Source of the DNA: UBA4736 sp002404015 | Lineage (GTDB): Bacteria > Chloroflexota > Dormibacteria > Dormibacterales > Dormibacteraceae | Direction: 5' to 3' | Length of the DNA: 41,490 nucleotides | NCBI GenBank assembly: GCA_036747295.1 | Contig: DAIOCN010000025.1 | Span: 1 to 41,490 of the forward strand | Part shown: positions 40,806-41,490 of the stretch, piece by piece | Layout of the letters: every line of letters begins with the position of its first letter | Numbering within the stretch: the first letter of the stretch is position 1 | The notes under the pieces: model-generated | The model's input: the letters and a program-made list of their open reading frames with translations, nothing else | What the model was told of the DNA's origin: nothing | Databases searched by the model: none | Program-made: the position numbers and the translations under genes

Positions 40806-41432
40806 GTGATCGAGCTGATCATCTTCAGCGATTACGTCTGACCCTTCTGCTATATCGACTCGGTCCGAGTCGATCGACTGCTGGAGGCCGGCCGGGTCGA
40901 CGTTGTCTGGCTGCCCTTCGAGCTGCACCCGGAGATCCCGCCCGAGGGCATCCCCCGCGAGCAGTACTTCTCGCCCGCCCGGTCGCAGCAGATGGCGGCC
41001 GGGATGCAGGCGATGGCAGCCGAGGTGGGGCTCAAGATGGAGACTCGGGACAGGCTGATCAACACCCGGCTGGCGCTGGCGACCGCCGAGTTCGCCCGCG
41101 AGCGGGACGCCTTCGACGCCGTCCACCGGGCCCTTTTCAGGGCCCACTGGGAGGGCCTGGGCGACCTCGACAACGTCGAGGACCTGAAACTGATCGTGGC
41201 CGAGGCGGGCCTCGATCCGGCCGAGCTGGAGGCCGCGCTGGCCGGCCGGCGCTACGAGGAGGTGCTGGACGCCAACCGGCGGGAGGCGGTGGCGGTCGGC
41301 ATCAACGCCATCCCGGCCCACATCTTCGCCCGCCGCTTCCTGGTGGTCGGCGCCCAGCCCGACGAGGTCTTCGACCAGGTGCTGAGGAAGGTCGCCGAGG
41401 TGGAGAGCGCCGAGGAAGGCTCGCCGGCCTGA
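40806..41432 (+). CDS. DsbA/FrnE-like thiol oxidoreductase selenoprotein, UGA-encoded Sec at residue 12
   Basis: A single frame from GTG 40806 to TGA 41430-41432 (208 residues) is broken only by TGA at 40839-40841. The UGA lies in FSDYV-U-PFCYI, where FrnE-type DsbA proteins have CPFC, so U12 and C15 form the redox pair. The rest is a complete FrnE-like protein: the helical insert (RDRLINTRLALATAEFA), and the cis-Pro loop GINAIPAHIF near the end, the usual place. No signal peptide, so it is cytoplasmic like FrnE. No ribosome binding site; GAAGAT 6 nt before the GTG is a weak -10 box. Without recoding only an 11-residue peptide would be made. Confidence 0.88.
40854..40874 (+). promoter_or_regulatory. 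candidate bacterial SECIS hairpin
   Basis: AUCGACUCG (40854-40862) pairs perfectly over 9 bp with CGAGUCGAU (40866-40874), leaving the loop GUC; with the closing pair opened the loop is G-GUC-C, like the GGUC loop of the E. coli fdhF element. It begins 12 nt after the UGA, and the apical G-U lies at +22/+23. No bulged U is seen, unlike the E. coli case. Confidence 0.75.
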
Positions 41433-41442
41433 GTCGCTACTC

Positions 41443-41464
41443 CTCCCCCCGCCCGCGGGGGGAG
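41443..41464 (+). terminator. G/C-rich hairpin behind the DsbA-like gene
   Basis: CTCCCCCCG (41443-41451) pairs with CGGGGGGAG (41456-41464), 9 bp, loop CCCG, 10 nt past the stop codon. No U-tract follows; it may be a U-poor terminator or one of the G/C-rich repeats also seen at 110-144. Nothing is recognised in the last 26 bases. Confidence 0.45.
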
Positions 41465-41490
41465 ACGCTCCTATGTCAATCGGATAGGCG

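Noticed and set aside
40839..40841. UGA reassigned to Trp or Gly across the genome
   Set aside because: Many genes in the window end in TGA at their natural length (sppA, hyuA, enoyl-CoA hydratase, dehydrogenase), and Trp or Gly would destroy the CPFC active site.

Overview
The window is about 70% G+C by eye and densely packed. Genes are mostly in tightly coupled operons and several convergent gene ends overlap. Many first genes have no Shine-Dalgarno site but carry a TANNNT -10 box 6-8 nt before the start codon, which is the signature of leaderless transcripts. Together with the Tat-type lipoproteins, the WS/DGAT-type acyltransferase and two apparent selenoproteins, this suggests an uncultivated soil bacterium of the Actinobacteria, Chloroflexota or Dormibacterota kind. 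The sequence alone does not fix the phylum. No rRNA, tRNA, CRISPR array, insertion sequence or phage gene was recognised.

Layout. 1-3630: a small membrane protein, a 55-residue zinc-ribbon protein, then (+) a thioredoxin-fold protein interrupted by an in-frame UGA at its redox-active position, followed 2 nt later by a signal peptide peptidase. 3599-10589 (-): a six-gene operon in transcription order hyuA, hyuB, EamA exporter, methyltransferase, Rieske oxygenase, methyltransferase. 10635-13391 (-): a secreted HExxE protein and an acyl-CoA carboxylase carboxyltransferase. 13540-18118 (-): a complete branched-chain amino acid type ABC transporter (livJ-H-M-G-F). 18290-27015: lipid and acyl-CoA genes (WS/DGAT, two hydrolases, SDR, PaaK-like ligase, RidA-like protein, enoyl-CoA hydratase, acyl-CoA dehydrogenase) and small membrane proteins. 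27037-39398: a carbohydrate ABC transporter with one binding protein, four permeases and one ATPase, flanked by a SAF-domain oxidoreductase and a four-gene sugar-acid type catabolic operon (2-hydroxyacid dehydrogenase, HpcH/HpaI aldolase, RraA-like protein, IlvD/Edd dehydratase). 39400-41490: a cold-shock gene with a structured leader, an epoxide hydrolase-like protein, and a DsbA/FrnE-like protein with a second in-frame UGA at its first active-site Cys.

The most notable result is the pair of probable selenoproteins. In both, UGA replaces the N-terminal redox residue of a thioredoxin-fold motif (UGC and UPFC). In both, the frame continues to a full-length conserved protein. In both, a hairpin just downstream places an apical G-U at exactly +22/+23 after the UGA, as expected of a bacterial SECIS element. 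UGA is an ordinary stop for other genes here, so this is not a reassigned code. Secondary points are the widespread leaderless promoters (including one divergent pair with overlapping -10 boxes), stem-loops directly behind both binding-protein genes, and a cold-shock leader whose 11-bp hairpin hides the ribosome binding site.
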